Positions 54,335 to 62,621 of a DNA stretch of 64,000 nucleotides are shown here, piece by piece. The translations under genes and the position numbers were made by a program. Under the pieces are notes generated by a model. It did no database searches, was not told the origin of the DNA, and saw only the letters and a list, made by a program, of their open reading frames with translations. Each line of letters begins with the position of its first letter. Position 1 is the stretch's first letter. This DNA comes from Anaerococcus sp. (GTDB lineage Bacteria; Bacillota; Clostridia; Tissierellales; Peptoniphilaceae): assembly GCA_030532385.1 (NCBI GenBank), contig JAUNLG010000002.1, positions 92,992 through 156,991 on the forward strand, read 5' to 3'.

Positions 54335-54421
54335 GCCGGTGTGTTGGAATTGGCAGACGAGACAGACTCAAACTCTGTTGTCCACTAGGGCGTGTGGGTT
54401 CGAGTCCCACCACCGGCACCA
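54335..54421 (+). tRNA. tRNA-Leu (anticodon CAA)
   Basis: The acceptor stem GCCGGTG (54335-54341) pairs with CACCGGC (54411-54417), followed by A and an encoded CCA. The anticodon stem ACAGA/TCTGT encloses CTCAAAC, giving anticodon CAA for UUG codons. A long variable arm, typical of class II tRNAs, precedes the T-arm GTGGGTTCGAGTCCCAC. A T-rich stretch follows at 54423-54433. Confidence 0.95.
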
Positions 54422-54577
54422 GTTTATTTTTTTAACAAAAACTAGAGATTTTATTAAAAATTTTTTTTTAGACTATAGGTAAGAATTTTATAAGCAGATT
54501 TATTGATGGCCCTAATAGGCTTTTTTTTATGCAAAAAATTTTGTTATTGTTAAACTTACCCGCCTTTACAATTATGC

Positions 54578-54607
54578 TTGCAAAGGCTAACATTTATAGG
54601 TTATAAT
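54578..54607 (+). promoter_or_regulatory. pyrH promoter
   Basis: TTGCAA (54578-54583), an 18-base spacer, TATAAT (54602-54607). It lies in the 205-base gap after tRNA-Leu; the rest of that gap is A+T-rich with no clear gene. Confidence 0.7.
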
Positions 54608-54627
54608 TATAAATAATAGGAGGGATG

Positions 54628-55344
54628 ATGCAAGAATTTAAAAGAGTTGTTTTAAAATTAAGTGGCGAAGCCCTTGCTGGAGATAGGGGATTTGGCTTTG
54701 ATGATGATATAATCATCAATATTTGTGAAAATATCAAAGAAATTTCAAAGCTGGGAGTTGAGATTGCTATTGTTGTTGGTGGTGGCAACTTCTGGCGAGG
54801 AAGGTCTGGTAAAGAAATTGACAGGGCTTCTTCTGATAATATTGGTATGCTTGGGACTGTAATGAATGGACTAAGGGTCCAAGGTACCCTTGAGCAAATG
54901 GGTCTTGAAACTAGGCTTATGACTGCCATTGACATGAAAGAAGTGGCTGAACCTTATATAAGAAGAAGGGCTATTAGACATCTTGAGAAAAAAAGAGTTG
55001 TAATTTTTTCTGCAGGAACTGGCCTACCATATTTTTCTACAGATACAACAGCTTCCCTAAGGGCTCTTGAGATAGGGGCAGATGTAATCTTATTAGGAAA
55101 AACTGGAACTGACGGAATTTATGATAAGGATCCAAATGTTTATCCGGATGCAAGCAAATTTGATAAACTAACCTATAAGCAAATACTCCACAAGGAGCTT
55201 AAAATAATGGATACTACAGCTACATCCTTGTGCATGGATAATGATATGCCTTTGATTGTATTTGGCATAGATGATGCAAGTAATTTGCTTAGGATCTTTA
55301 AAGAAGATGAGCCTATAGGAACAATAGTAAAGGAGAGTTTTTAA
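54628..55344 (+). CDS. pyrH: UMP kinase
   Basis: PyrH phosphorylates UMP to UDP and is distinct from eukaryotic UMP/CMP kinases. The ~238-residue amino-acid-kinase-fold protein has [19 protein letters not shown] at the start, [13 protein letters not shown] near residue 45, and [19 protein letters not shown] near residue 150. The ATG at 54628 is better spaced from AGGAGGG than the adjacent ATG at 54625. It is followed directly by frr, the conserved pair, but rpsB and tsf are not upstream. Confidence 0.95.
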   Translation: MQEFKRVVLKLSGEALAGDRGFGFDDDIIINICENIKEISKLGVEIAIVVGGGNFWRGRSGKEIDRASSDNIGMLGTVMNGLRVQGTLEQMGLETRLMTAIDMKEVAEPYIRRRAIRHLEKKRVVIFSAGTGLPYFSTDTTASLRALEIGADVILLGKTGTDGIYDKDPNVYPDASKFDKLTYKQILHKELKIMDTTATSLCMDNDMPLIVFGIDDASNLLRIFKEDEPIGTIVKESF

Positions 55345-55904
55345 TGAATTATGAAGATATAAAAAGCCAAGCTGACCAAGCTATGGAAAAAGTTGTTGAG
55401 TCATTCGAGGGAAGAATTAGTCAAATTAAAGCAGGCCGTGCTACTGAGGCAATCTTAGATGGTATTACTTTCTCATACTACGGAACTGAAACCCCAATAA
55501 ACCAAGCTGCTACAGTCTCAATTCCTGAAGCAAGACTTTTAGTGATAAAACCTTGGGATAAGTCAAATGTTAATCCAATCAAAAAAGCCATATCTAAGGC
55601 AAATATTGGTATTACTCCTCAAGATGATGGTGAGGTTATAAGACTTCCTTTCCCACAACTTACAGAAGAAAGAAGAAAGGAATATACAAAAGAAGTAGAT
55701 ACTTACGCTGAGGAGGCTAAAATTTCTATTAGAAATAAGAGAAGAGATGCCATGGATGAAGTTAAAAAAAGTGAAAAATCTGGAGATATAACAGAAGACG
55801 ATAGGTATTCACTAGAAGAAGAACTTCAAGAAGTTACAGATAAGTATGTGAAAAATATAGATAAGGCAGCTGAGAAGAAAAATAAAGAATTAATGTCAGT
55901 ATAA
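55344..55904 (+). CDS. frr: Ribosome recycling factor
   Basis: RRF splits post-termination ribosomes together with EF-G. The 186-residue protein has FEGRISQIKAGRATEAILDGITFSYYG (residues 20-46), PLPQLTEERRKEY near residue 107 (reading PFPQLTEERRKEY), and NIRRDAMDEVKK-type helices (RNKRRDAMDEVKKSEKSG). The start overlaps the pyrH stop (TAATG). In many Firmicutes uppS and cdsA follow; here a pilus-type gene begins two bases later instead. Confidence 0.97.
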   Translation: MNYEDIKSQADQAMEKVVESFEGRISQIKAGRATEAILDGITFSYYGTETPINQAATVSIPEARLLVIKPWDKSNVNPIKKAISKANIGITPQDDGEVIRLPFPQLTEERRKEYTKEVDTYAEEAKISIRNKRRDAMDEVKKSEKSGDITEDDRYSLEEELQEVTDKYVKNIDKAAEKKNKELMSV

Positions 55905-55905
55905 A

Positions 55906-56997
55906 TTGAAACAGGTTAGTTTAAGAAGGATAAATGATTTTTTAAATAAGGATATTTCTCCTAGCAGGATTCAAGCTAGGATTATGTCTTTATTTTTAAA
56001 ACAGTTATCCTTACTTTTAAATGCAGGAGTTAGCCTTGACCAAAGCCTGGTAATTATAAAAGACCAAGGGATGGATAAAAGGTTAGGTAAAAGTTTGGCA
56101 AGGGTATTAGCTTCATTAGATAGGGGTAAGTCAATATATGAAGCCTTTAATAAAGAAGTAAAGGCCTTTGGTCCAACCCTTGTAGCCTTTGTTAGGTCTG
56201 GGGATGAAAGTGGGAAGCTTGCTGGGATTTTGGAATCTTATGCAGACTTTCTAGACTTTGATTCTAAAAATAAGGCCCAGATCAAACAGGCCTTTATCTA
56301 TCCTATAATACTTCTTATTGTAACAGTTTTTGTCATAAGCCTACTTATGACCTTAGTAATACCAAGCTTTATTGTAACTTTTGATAATGCCCAAATGGCC
56401 CTACCCCTAACCACAAGAATTTTGATAGATATATCTAATATTTTTAGTAACTATGGGGGCTTATTTTTAGCCTTCTTAACCTTGATTATTATTATAGTTT
56501 TCATTTTGTATAAGAAGGAAACCTATAGGTTGGTTCTTGATACATATTTATTTAGCCTTCCTTTTTTTAGAAACTTTAGAAGACTTAATATAGAATATCA
56601 GATAACATCCTTACTTTATATACTAAGAAGTGGAGATATAAATATAATTGATTGTATTGAAATTATTAAAAAATCCTTCAAGAATCACTATCTAAAGGAA
56701 GTTAGTGATCAGATGGTTATTGACTTAAAATCTGGGCATAGCTTATCAGAAAGTCTAGCTAGGAGGGGGATTTTTTCAAATCTTTTAGTTTCAATGGTCA
56801 AAGTGGGCGAAGATAGCGGCAACTTAGTTGAGTCTTTGGCTAAGGCTTCAGATTATTATTCAAATGAATACATATATAAACTAAAGAAGTTTTCAAGGTT
56901 GGCTGAACCTGCCCTAATATTGGTAATGTCACTTGTTGTAGGCTTTGTAGTATTTTCTATTACAATCCCTATGTTTGATTCTATAAATTATATTTAA
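55906..56997 (+). CDS. Type II secretion/type IV pilus inner-membrane protein (GspF/PilC/ComGB-like)
   Basis: The 363-residue polytopic protein is the platform component of pilus or competence pseudopilus machines. It has two repeated GspF domains, the first with LFLKQLSLLLNAGVSLDQSL and AFVRSGDESGKLAGIL, the second with ITSLLYILRSGDINIIDCIEII and MVKVGEDSGNLVESLAKASDYY. Membrane segments lie between and after them. The best start is a TTG at 55906, directly after frr, with no strong ribosome site, so coupling to frr is likely; a later internal start is possible. The assembly ATPase usually encoded just upstream is absent. Confidence 0.85.
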   Translation: MKQVSLRRINDFLNKDISPSRIQARIMSLFLKQLSLLLNAGVSLDQSLVIIKDQGMDKRLGKSLARVLASLDRGKSIYEAFNKEVKAFGPTLVAFVRSGDESGKLAGILESYADFLDFDSKNKAQIKQAFIYPIILLIVTVFVISLLMTLVIPSFIVTFDNAQMALPLTTRILIDISNIFSNYGGLFLAFLTLIIIIVFILYKKETYRLVLDTYLFSLPFFRNFRRLNIEYQITSLLYILRSGDINIIDCIEIIKKSFKNHYLKEVSDQMVIDLKSGHSLSESLARRGIFSNLLVSMVKVGEDSGNLVESLAKASDYYSNEYIYKLKKFSRLAEPALILVMSLVVGFVVFSITIPMFDSINYI

Positions 56998-57006
56998 GGA
57001 GAATTT

Positions 57007-57345
57007 ATGAAAAAGAGAAAAGGTTTTACATTAATTGAGTTAGTTATAGTTATAGCTATAATTGCAATCCTTGCTGCTATTGCCCTACCAAGGTATCAAG
57101 AATCAAGAAAAAGAGCTGCAATTACTGCCCATAATGCCAATGTTCAAATGCTAAAAACAGCTGCCATTATGGTTCAATCTGAAAATGAAGAAGTTAATGA
57201 GACTAATGTAGGTGCCTACCTTGATTCATGGCCTGAAGTTCCAAAAGGGGCTGGCTTTACAGAAACAACCTACACCATAAATGAGGGAGCTGATGGAACC
57301 ATAACAATTACGCCAGGTGAGATTTCAGAAGAAGTTACAGAGTAG
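57007..57345 (+). CDS. Major pseudopilin/prepilin (ComGC/PilA-like)
   Basis: The 112-residue protein starts [27 protein letters not shown], a type IV prepilin leader with cleavage after Gly and a conserved Phe/Glu at +1 and +5. A short globular domain follows, with no disulfide-forming cysteine pair. The size suits a major competence pseudopilin. It should be processed by the peptidase encoded next at 57346. A GGAG site precedes the ATG, nine bases after the PilC-like gene. Confidence 0.88.
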   Translation: MKKRKGFTLIELVIVIAIIAILAAIALPRYQESRKRAAITAHNANVQMLKTAAIMVQSENEEVNETNVGAYLDSWPEVPKGAGFTETTYTINEGADGTITITPGEISEEVTE

Positions 57346-58062
57346 ATGGTTTTATTAATTTTATTTATCCTAGGAAGTATCTTTGGATCTTTCGCAGGAG
57401 TAATTGTTCAAAGAAGCCTTAGGGGAGAGTCTATAGTCTATCCACCTAGCCACTGTGATACTTGTAACAAACCCCTTAAGGCTTATGAAAATATACCCAT
57501 CATATCTTTTATTATCCAGCAGGGCAAATGTAGGGGGTGTGGGAAGCAGATCCCTAGGCTAAATTTTCTTATGGAAATGATAGGAGGGATCTTTCTATTA
57601 GCATCAAGCCTATATGGTTTGGGACCTGATAGCTTTCTAATCTTTATCTCTCTTTTGTTTTCTTTAATAATTGCTATTATTGATATAAAAACCATGGATA
57701 TTTTTATAAGCCATTTGCTGGTGATTGCTATACCAGGACTTATATTTAGAGTAGCTTATAGGGGCTTTAGCCTAAAGTTTTTTATTAATATGCTAGTATT
57801 TACCATAATTTTTTTGTTGATTTATTTTTTATCAAAAAAATCTCTTGGTGATGGCGACCTATATTTTTACTTAAGTTTAGGACTTTTCGTTAAGGATAGC
57901 CTATTTGTTTATTTCTGTCTTTCTTCTGTATGGCTTGGAGGAATTTATGGCCTTATCCTCCTAATCAAATACAAAAATCCTAAGGGTAAGATGCCTTTTG
58001 CAATCTTCATCCACCTAGCCTATGTCCTTGTAGTCTTGATAGAAGGAGGGGTATTATTTTGA
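57346..58062 (+). CDS. Prepilin peptidase (PilD/ComC type)
   Basis: This membrane aspartic protease cleaves and may methylate prepilins. The 238-residue protein has the GxxxGxxxGxV-like start, LFILGSIFGSFAGVIVQRS. Its N-terminal cytoplasmic loop carries two cysteine pairs (CDTCNKP and CRGCGK), consistent with the methylating, zinc-binding class. The catalytic Asp residues lie in AIIDIKTMDI and GDGDLYFYLSLG. It follows its likely substrate with no gap and overlaps the next pseudopilin by four bases. Confidence 0.9.
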   Translation: MVLLILFILGSIFGSFAGVIVQRSLRGESIVYPPSHCDTCNKPLKAYENIPIISFIIQQGKCRGCGKQIPRLNFLMEMIGGIFLLASSLYGLGPDSFLIFISLLFSLIIAIIDIKTMDIFISHLLVIAIPGLIFRVAYRGFSLKFFINMLVFTIIFLLIYFLSKKSLGDGDLYFYLSLGLFVKDSLFVYFCLSSVWLGGIYGLILLIKYKNPKGKMPFAIFIHLAYVLVVLIEGGVLF

Positions 58063-58520
58063 GAAAGAGGGGATTTACTTTAATTGAGCTTATAGTGGTT
58101 ATAGGGATAATCTCTATAACATCTGCAATATTAATTTTAAGATTTAATATTATAGACCAATTTAAAATTAGAAATGAGAAAAACACCCTAATAAATGATA
58201 TATACTATGCAAGATCTAAGGCCCTACTGACCGATATGGACACCTCTATTAATATTTTTAAAGATTCAAATCGTAAAAACAAATATACAATATCTCAAGC
58301 TTACTCAAATTCCCTTACTACAATGGATACCAAAGAAAGAAACCTTAACTACCTATATTTTAAATCTGCTGGTGAAAAGATAACTTTTAAGCCATCAGGA
58401 ACAGTTGCAAAGGCAGGTACAATCTTATTATTTTATGAGCTTGGAGGAGAGGAAAGGCGCCTTAAGATTACTTATGCTGTAGGAGGAGAGATAAATGTCA
58501 GTGATGAAAAAGCAAATTAG
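58059..58520 (+). CDS. Minor pseudopilin (GspH/ComGD-like)
   Basis: The 153-residue protein opens with MRKRGFTLIELIVVIGIISITSAILILRF, a prepilin leader and hydrophobic helix. Its globular part has no firm family match; size and position resemble ComGD or GspH-type minor pseudopilins. The start is a TTG at 58059 overlapping the peptidase stop as TTGA. It is one of four pseudopilin-like genes in tandem. Confidence 0.75.
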   Translation: MRKRGFTLIELIVVIGIISITSAILILRFNIIDQFKIRNEKNTLINDIYYARSKALLTDMDTSINIFKDSNRKNKYTISQAYSNSLTTMDTKERNLNYLYFKSAGEKITFKPSGTVAKAGTILLFYELGGEERRLKITYAVGGEINVSDEKAN

Positions 58521-58824
58521 GGGTTTTACTCTTATAGAAATAATTTTAGCCCTAGGTTTTTTGTCAATCCTCGCCTTAGCTATCATGCCTTCCATTAATT
58601 CTATGGTTAAGATGGATGAGGCTAATAAGGAAGATAGCAAAATAGTTTTTGCCCTAGAAGAAGCTATTGAAAGCACATATTTATATGAAGAGGGTAGGTA
58701 TTCTTTAACTATAAATTCCTACCCTATAGATGTAGAAATCAGCCCATATGAAGGCGATGATAAGCTTCTTAAGGTCAAGGCTTCTTTTGAGGACCTATCC
58801 TTAGACCTGGTGAGGGAAAGATGA
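58495..58824 (+). CDS. Minor pseudopilin
   Basis: The 109-residue protein has KKQIRGFTLIEIILALGFLSILALAIMPSI (residues 4-33), a prepilin leader, and then a short globular domain of ~75 residues. It fits the small GspI/ComGE-type class by size, although no family motif is decisive. The ATG at 58495 is seven bases after GGAGG and lies inside the preceding gene; an ATG at 58504 would be too far from the ribosome site. It overlaps the next gene by four bases. Confidence 0.72.
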   Translation: MSVMKKQIRGFTLIEIILALGFLSILALAIMPSINSMVKMDEANKEDSKIVFALEEAIESTYLYEEGRYSLTINSYPIDVEISPYEGDDKLLKVKASFEDLSLDLVRER

Positions 58825-59348
58825 GAAAACGTGGATTTAGCCTAGTTGAGCTTATAGTAAGTTTGGCTATAGCAAGTATTATAATAGGAGTCCTAAGTCT
58901 TATATTTTCTTTAAATATTTCTTTAAGCAATGAGACCTACCTGGAGGAGAAGGCCTACAAGCGAGCCTTTTTTGCAGCTAATCTAATTGAAGAAAAGATT
59001 AAATCTTCCTATAAGATCAAAGAAATTAAAGACCTTGATAATTGTAACTTTTATTTATATGAGAAAAATAGTGGGAAAGTTGATAGCAATAATAAGGAAG
59101 TCTATAAGTCCCGATACAACTTTACACTTGAGAGAAGATCAAGCGGAGAGAATGTCCTTTATATTCACACTTACAATAATGATAATATTGTGGGTGGAAA
59201 AAATAGACTGTCTGTCTTAGAGGACCTATACCTAGTATATGATAAGGAGACTAGTCTAGTTCATATCCTTATTAATAAGGGTAGAGAGGGATCAAGGATA
59301 GAAACTGCTGTTTGGGTTGGAAACAAAATTGAGGTTAAGGATGAATAA
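58821..59348 (+). CDS. Minor pseudopilin (GspJ/ComGF-like)
   Basis: The 175-residue protein has the leader MRKRGFSLVELIVSLAIASIIIGVLSLIF, with the conserved Glu of mature prepilins, and a larger globular part rich in beta strands. It resembles PilW/GspJ or ComGF in size and position; assignment to one of these is tentative. It overlaps the preceding gene by four bases and the next by eight. Confidence 0.72.
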   Translation: MRKRGFSLVELIVSLAIASIIIGVLSLIFSLNISLSNETYLEEKAYKRAFFAANLIEEKIKSSYKIKEIKDLDNCNFYLYEKNSGKVDSNNKEVYKSRYNFTLERRSSGENVLYIHTYNNDNIVGGKNRLSVLEDLYLVYDKETSLVHILINKGREGSRIETAVWVGNKIEVKDE

Positions 59349-60126
59349 AAAAGGATCAATAACTATCTATGTTTTAATTATCCTTCTTTTTGTATCAATA
59401 ATTTTCACCTTCCTAACAGACCAGGTAAGAAACGATAGGGATTTAAATAAAAATCTCATAGATAGAAAGCAAGTAAGCTATAATAGCCAATCTGTAATAA
59501 ATATTTTTATAAAAAATAGAAGGGAAGATATCGTAGAATACATACTAAAAAATGATGGTAAAGATCAAAGCGATACTGATAGGTTTAACCAGACTTATAA
59601 GGGAAGAAGCTATAGACTTTATTTGAAATATTACAAGAGTCATCCTGAAATAAAAGAATTTGATGGTACCTATATGATAGTAAATGACTTTGCTTATTTG
59701 GATACGTCAAGGGCTATGACTAGGTATTTTTTAAAAGCTGATATCAATCCAATCTTAGATACTATAAATCCACCTGCTTATAAGGATAAGGCAGACTTGT
59801 ATGATAAGATTACTTATGCCCAAGATCCTCTAAGGTATGAAAATTTAAAAATTGATGAAAGCATAAAGGATTCTTATGAGGGACTTATAATCGTAAATAA
59901 TGATTTGATTTTAGATAAGGATTTTACTGTAGAAGGGATCCTTATAGTTAAAGGAAGGCTAATATCTAATGGAAATTTACTAAAGGTCAAGGGTCAATTT
60001 ATAGGAAATGAGACTGACATTTCTACTATAGAAGTCCATAGAGATAGGGCCCTTATAAGAAAATATCTTGTAATTGATGAAAATATATGTGACTATTACA
60101 TATATAGCCAATATTTAGATGAATAG
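59341..60126 (+). CDS. PilX-like membrane-anchored protein of the pilus cluster
   Basis: About 262 residues from the ATG at 59341. A short basic N-terminus and one hydrophobic helix (SITIYVLIILLFVSIIFTFLT) lead into a large extracytoplasmic domain that ends with repeated beta-strand-like segments (VNNDLILDKDFTVEGILIVKGRLISNG). The helix has no Gly-Phe cleavage site, unlike the four pseudopilins, so processing by the adjacent peptidase is doubtful. The gene shares the operon and may serve as a tip or minor component. I do not recognise a specific family. Confidence 0.6.
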   Translation: MNKKGSITIYVLIILLFVSIIFTFLTDQVRNDRDLNKNLIDRKQVSYNSQSVINIFIKNRREDIVEYILKNDGKDQSDTDRFNQTYKGRSYRLYLKYYKSHPEIKEFDGTYMIVNDFAYLDTSRAMTRYFLKADINPILDTINPPAYKDKADLYDKITYAQDPLRYENLKIDESIKDSYEGLIIVNNDLILDKDFTVEGILIVKGRLISNGNLLKVKGQFIGNETDISTIEVHRDRALIRKYLVIDENICDYYIYSQYLDE

Positions 60127-60134
60127 GAGGAGCA

Positions 60135-60863
60135 ATGCTAGTAAATACCCATGACCACCTAAATTTTTATGAAAACTTAGAAGAGGGACTTGAAACAATC
60201 AAGGAAGAAGAGATTGTAAGCCTTATAAATACCATGAATTATTCGGAATATAAAAAGCTTAAGGAAACTTATGTTGACAATCCCTTACTTAAAATCGGCC
60301 TTGGAATCCACCCTTGGGAGATTGGTGAAAAAACAAGTTTAGAGGATATGGAAGAAGCCCTAGAAACTTGTGATTTTATCGGTGAAGTTGGTCTTGATTT
60401 TTATTGGGCCAAGGACAAGGACCTTTATGAAAGGCAGGTTGAAGTCTTTGACCAAGTATTAGCCAAGGCCCTAGCATATGATAAGGTTTTAAATATCCAC
60501 ACCAAGGGGGCAGAAGATTTGGTATTAAAACTCTTAGAAGAACACAAGCCAAGGTCTCCTATTATCCATTGGTATAGCGGAAATCTGGATCTGATCTCTC
60601 GCTACTTAAACTTAGGTTGTTTTTTTACTATAGGGCCTGACTTTAAAATTTCTAAGAAGACTGATGACTTGATAAAAATTTTACCAATAGAAAGAATTCT
60701 TACAGAAACAGATGGACCAACATCTATTAAATGGGCCAGGGGGTTTTATAAGGATTCCTCTTTTATCAAAGACATCTTATCTTATATAGGTGAAATTAAA
60801 GAAATTCCTTATAGAAAGACGAAGCAATTGGTGTATGATAATTATTTAAAGTTAAAAATCTAG
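60135..60863 (+). CDS. TatD-family metal-dependent hydrolase
   Basis: The 242-residue TIM-barrel protein has the TatD signatures: THDHLNF at the start (two metal ligands), GIHPWEIG near residue 55, FIGEVGLDFYW near residue 80, NIHTKGA near residue 122, and TETDGPTSIKW near residue 194. TatD enzymes are DNA exonucleases or deoxyribonucleases; other members are D-aminoacyl-tRNA deacylase-like. It starts nine bases after the pilus gene, so it may be co-transcribed with it. It is followed by a terminator shared with the opposite operon. Confidence 0.85.
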   Translation: MLVNTHDHLNFYENLEEGLETIKEEEIVSLINTMNYSEYKKLKETYVDNPLLKIGLGIHPWEIGEKTSLEDMEEALETCDFIGEVGLDFYWAKDKDLYERQVEVFDQVLAKALAYDKVLNIHTKGAEDLVLKLLEEHKPRSPIIHWYSGNLDLISRYLNLGCFFTIGPDFKISKKTDDLIKILPIERILTETDGPTSIKWARGFYKDSSFIKDILSYIGEIKEIPYRKTKQLVYDNYLKLKI

Positions 60864-60883
60864 GCTTAGGGGCCTAGATTTTT
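60854..60883. terminator. Bidirectional terminator between tatD-like and thi genes
   Basis: AAAAATCTAGGC (60854-60865) pairs perfectly with GCCTAGATTTTT (60872-60883) over a 6-base loop. A/T runs on both sides serve both strands. The ThiZ-like stop codon lies inside it. Confidence 0.85.
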
Positions 60884-61605
60884 AAGTCTTGTAATATTTG
60901 TTTTTTATAGGAGAGAAAGTCTTTTGTCAAGGTGAAATTATATCCTTTTTTATCTATCTTAATCTGCTTAGCAATCTTACCAGGCGACCCCTTCATTATA
61001 TAAATCTTATCAGCTAAGAATAGTGCTTCATCAATATCATGACTTATAAATATTGTTGAAAGCTTTAGTTTCTTTGAGATATCCAAGTACCACTTGTGCA
61101 TATCTCTTTTTGTTAGGGCATCTAGGGCAGAGAAGGGTTCATCGAGAAGAAGGACTTCATTTGCCATAAAATAGGTTCTTAGAAAGGCTGCCCTTTGTCT
61201 CATACCTCCTGATAGGGCCTTGGGGTAGGATTTTTCATAGCCTTTTAGGCCAAACATGCCTAGGTAGGACCTAGCCTTTCTTATAGCCTCTGATTTTTTG
61301 ACCCCTCTAAGTCTCATGGGAAGGATTATATTATTTATTATAGGGATTTCTTCTATGAGCAAGTCTTTTTGGAGCATATAGGAAATATGGCCTGGTCTAG
61401 AGCTAATATCTTCATTATTTAGCAAAATTTCACCTTGGTCTGGACTTTCTACGCCAGAAATTATATTAAAAAGGGTAGTTTTCCCCACCCCACTTAGACC
61501 AAGCAGGCAGGTTATTTCTGTCTGATCAAGACTCATATTAATATTTTCAATAATTTTTCTTCCGCCATAGGACTTACTTACACCTATTACTTGTAAAATT
61601 TTCAT
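60874..61605 (-). CDS. thiZ: ABC transporter ATPase for thiamine precursor (ThiZ-like)
   Basis: The 243-residue ATPase has Walker A LLGLSGVGKTT, Q-loop YMLQKDLLIEE, signature LSGGMRQRAAFLRTY and Walker B VLLLDEPFSALDALTK. It belongs to the nitrate/sulfonate/taurine-type group used by HMP and formylaminopyrimidine transporters. The TPP riboswitch upstream and the ThiY-like binding protein make a thiamine pyrimidine precursor the likely substrate. It overlaps the binding protein by four bases and ends the operon. Confidence 0.85.
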   Translation of the reverse strand: MKILQVIGVSKSYGGRKIIENINMSLDQTEITCLLGLSGVGKTTLFNIISGVESPDQGEILLNNEDISSRPGHISYMLQKDLLIEEIPIINNIILPMRLRGVKKSEAIRKARSYLGMFGLKGYEKSYPKALSGGMRQRAAFLRTYFMANEVLLLDEPFSALDALTKRDMHKWYLDISKKLKLSTIFISHDIDEALFLADKIYIMKGSPGKIAKQIKIDKKGYNFTLTKDFLSYKKQILQDLKI

Positions 61606-62621
61606 TCTTCTGGTAGATAGTCGTTGGTAAAGCCAAAGTCATTTGGAATTTCTTTTTCTATTAGGCCATTTTCAAATAACCATTTATAAAAGCTATTCCA
61701 CCTGTCCTTGTCTATATAACCCCATTTTTCTGCATCAGCTATATATTCATCTGCCAGGTATTCTTGACTTTTATAAACTAAATCCTTATCAAGTTCAGGA
61801 TTTGCTTTTAGTAAAATATCAGAAGCCTTTTTTGTATTTTTAATTGCATATTCATATCCCCTTTTGCTAGCCCTTAGAAAAGCCTTAACAGAATCTGGGT
61901 CATTTGCTAGAAAGTCGTTATTTGCGATAAGGGTAGGTGTGTAGTAGTCAAATACTGGGTTAATATCCTTAAAGGCGAAGTAATTTATAGGAATATCCTT
62001 AACTTCTGCTGCTACTCCATCCCAACCATAAAAGATCCAAACTGCATCTATATCCTTGGATAAGGATGTGAAAACATCAGTAAAGTTTGATGGGACTAGG
62101 TTAACTTTAGAAAAATCACCTCCATCTTTTTCAACGACATTTTTTAGGATGGTTTGCTCTATATCAAGGCCCCAGCTAGCATAAGTTTTGCCTTCTAGGT
62201 CCTTGGGTCTTTCAATCCCTTTTTCTTTTAAAGATACTATTCCGGATGTGTTATGTTGAACTAGGGCTGCTATGTTTGTTACAGGTAGAGGGTCATCCAT
62301 AGTATAGGCTTGGGCTATGGTATCCTGATAGTCAACTCCAATTTGAGCCTTACCAGATGCAACCAAGACACCAGCTCCATCTTCTGGTGGTTGGATTATC
62401 TCTATTTCAAGTCCTTCTTCTTCAAAGTAACCTAATTCATCAGCCACATAGATTCCTGTGTGGTTGGTATTTGGTGTATAGTCAAGGACGAAGGATATTT
62501 TTTTAAGCCCATCTTCCTTAACTTCATTTTTTTGCACTTTGGTTGATTGGCTATTATTATTTCCACCACAAGCTGTTAGGAAAAGTCCTGCTACTAGTAA
62601 AGTTAATGTTAATTTTTTCAT
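61602..62621 (-). CDS. thiY: Substrate-binding lipoprotein, NMT1/THI5-like (ThiY-like)
   Basis: The 339-residue protein has a signal peptide ending in a lipobox (LFLTACGG, Cys near residue 18) and the NMT1/THI5-like domain beginning ISFVLDYTPNTNHTGIYVADELGYFEEEGLEI. ThiY proteins of this class bind formylaminopyrimidine or HMP for thiamine synthesis. The riboswitch and adjacent permease support this. Periplasmic-binding-type proteins for other compounds can look similar, so substrate is inferred. It is a likely Lgt substrate. Confidence 0.88.
   Translation of the reverse strand: MKKLTLTLLVAGLFLTACGGNNNSQSTKVQKNEVKEDGLKKISFVLDYTPNTNHTGIYVADELGYFEEEGLEIEIIQPPEDGAGVLVASGKAQIGVDYQDTIAQAYTMDDPLPVTNIAALVQHNTSGIVSLKEKGIERPKDLEGKTYASWGLDIEQTILKNVVEKDGGDFSKVNLVPSNFTDVFTSLSKDIDAVWIFYGWDGVAAEVKDIPINYFAFKDINPVFDYYTPTLIANNDFLANDPDSVKAFLRASKRGYEYAIKNTKKASDILLKANPELDKDLVYKSQEYLADEYIADAEKWGYIDKDRWNSFYKWLFENGLIEKEIPNDFGFTNDYLPEE

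Noticed and set aside
54500..54530. GCC-loop-GGC with a T8 run after tRNA-Leu, possible terminator
   Set aside because: The stem is only three G-C pairs, with mismatches outside; too weak to call.
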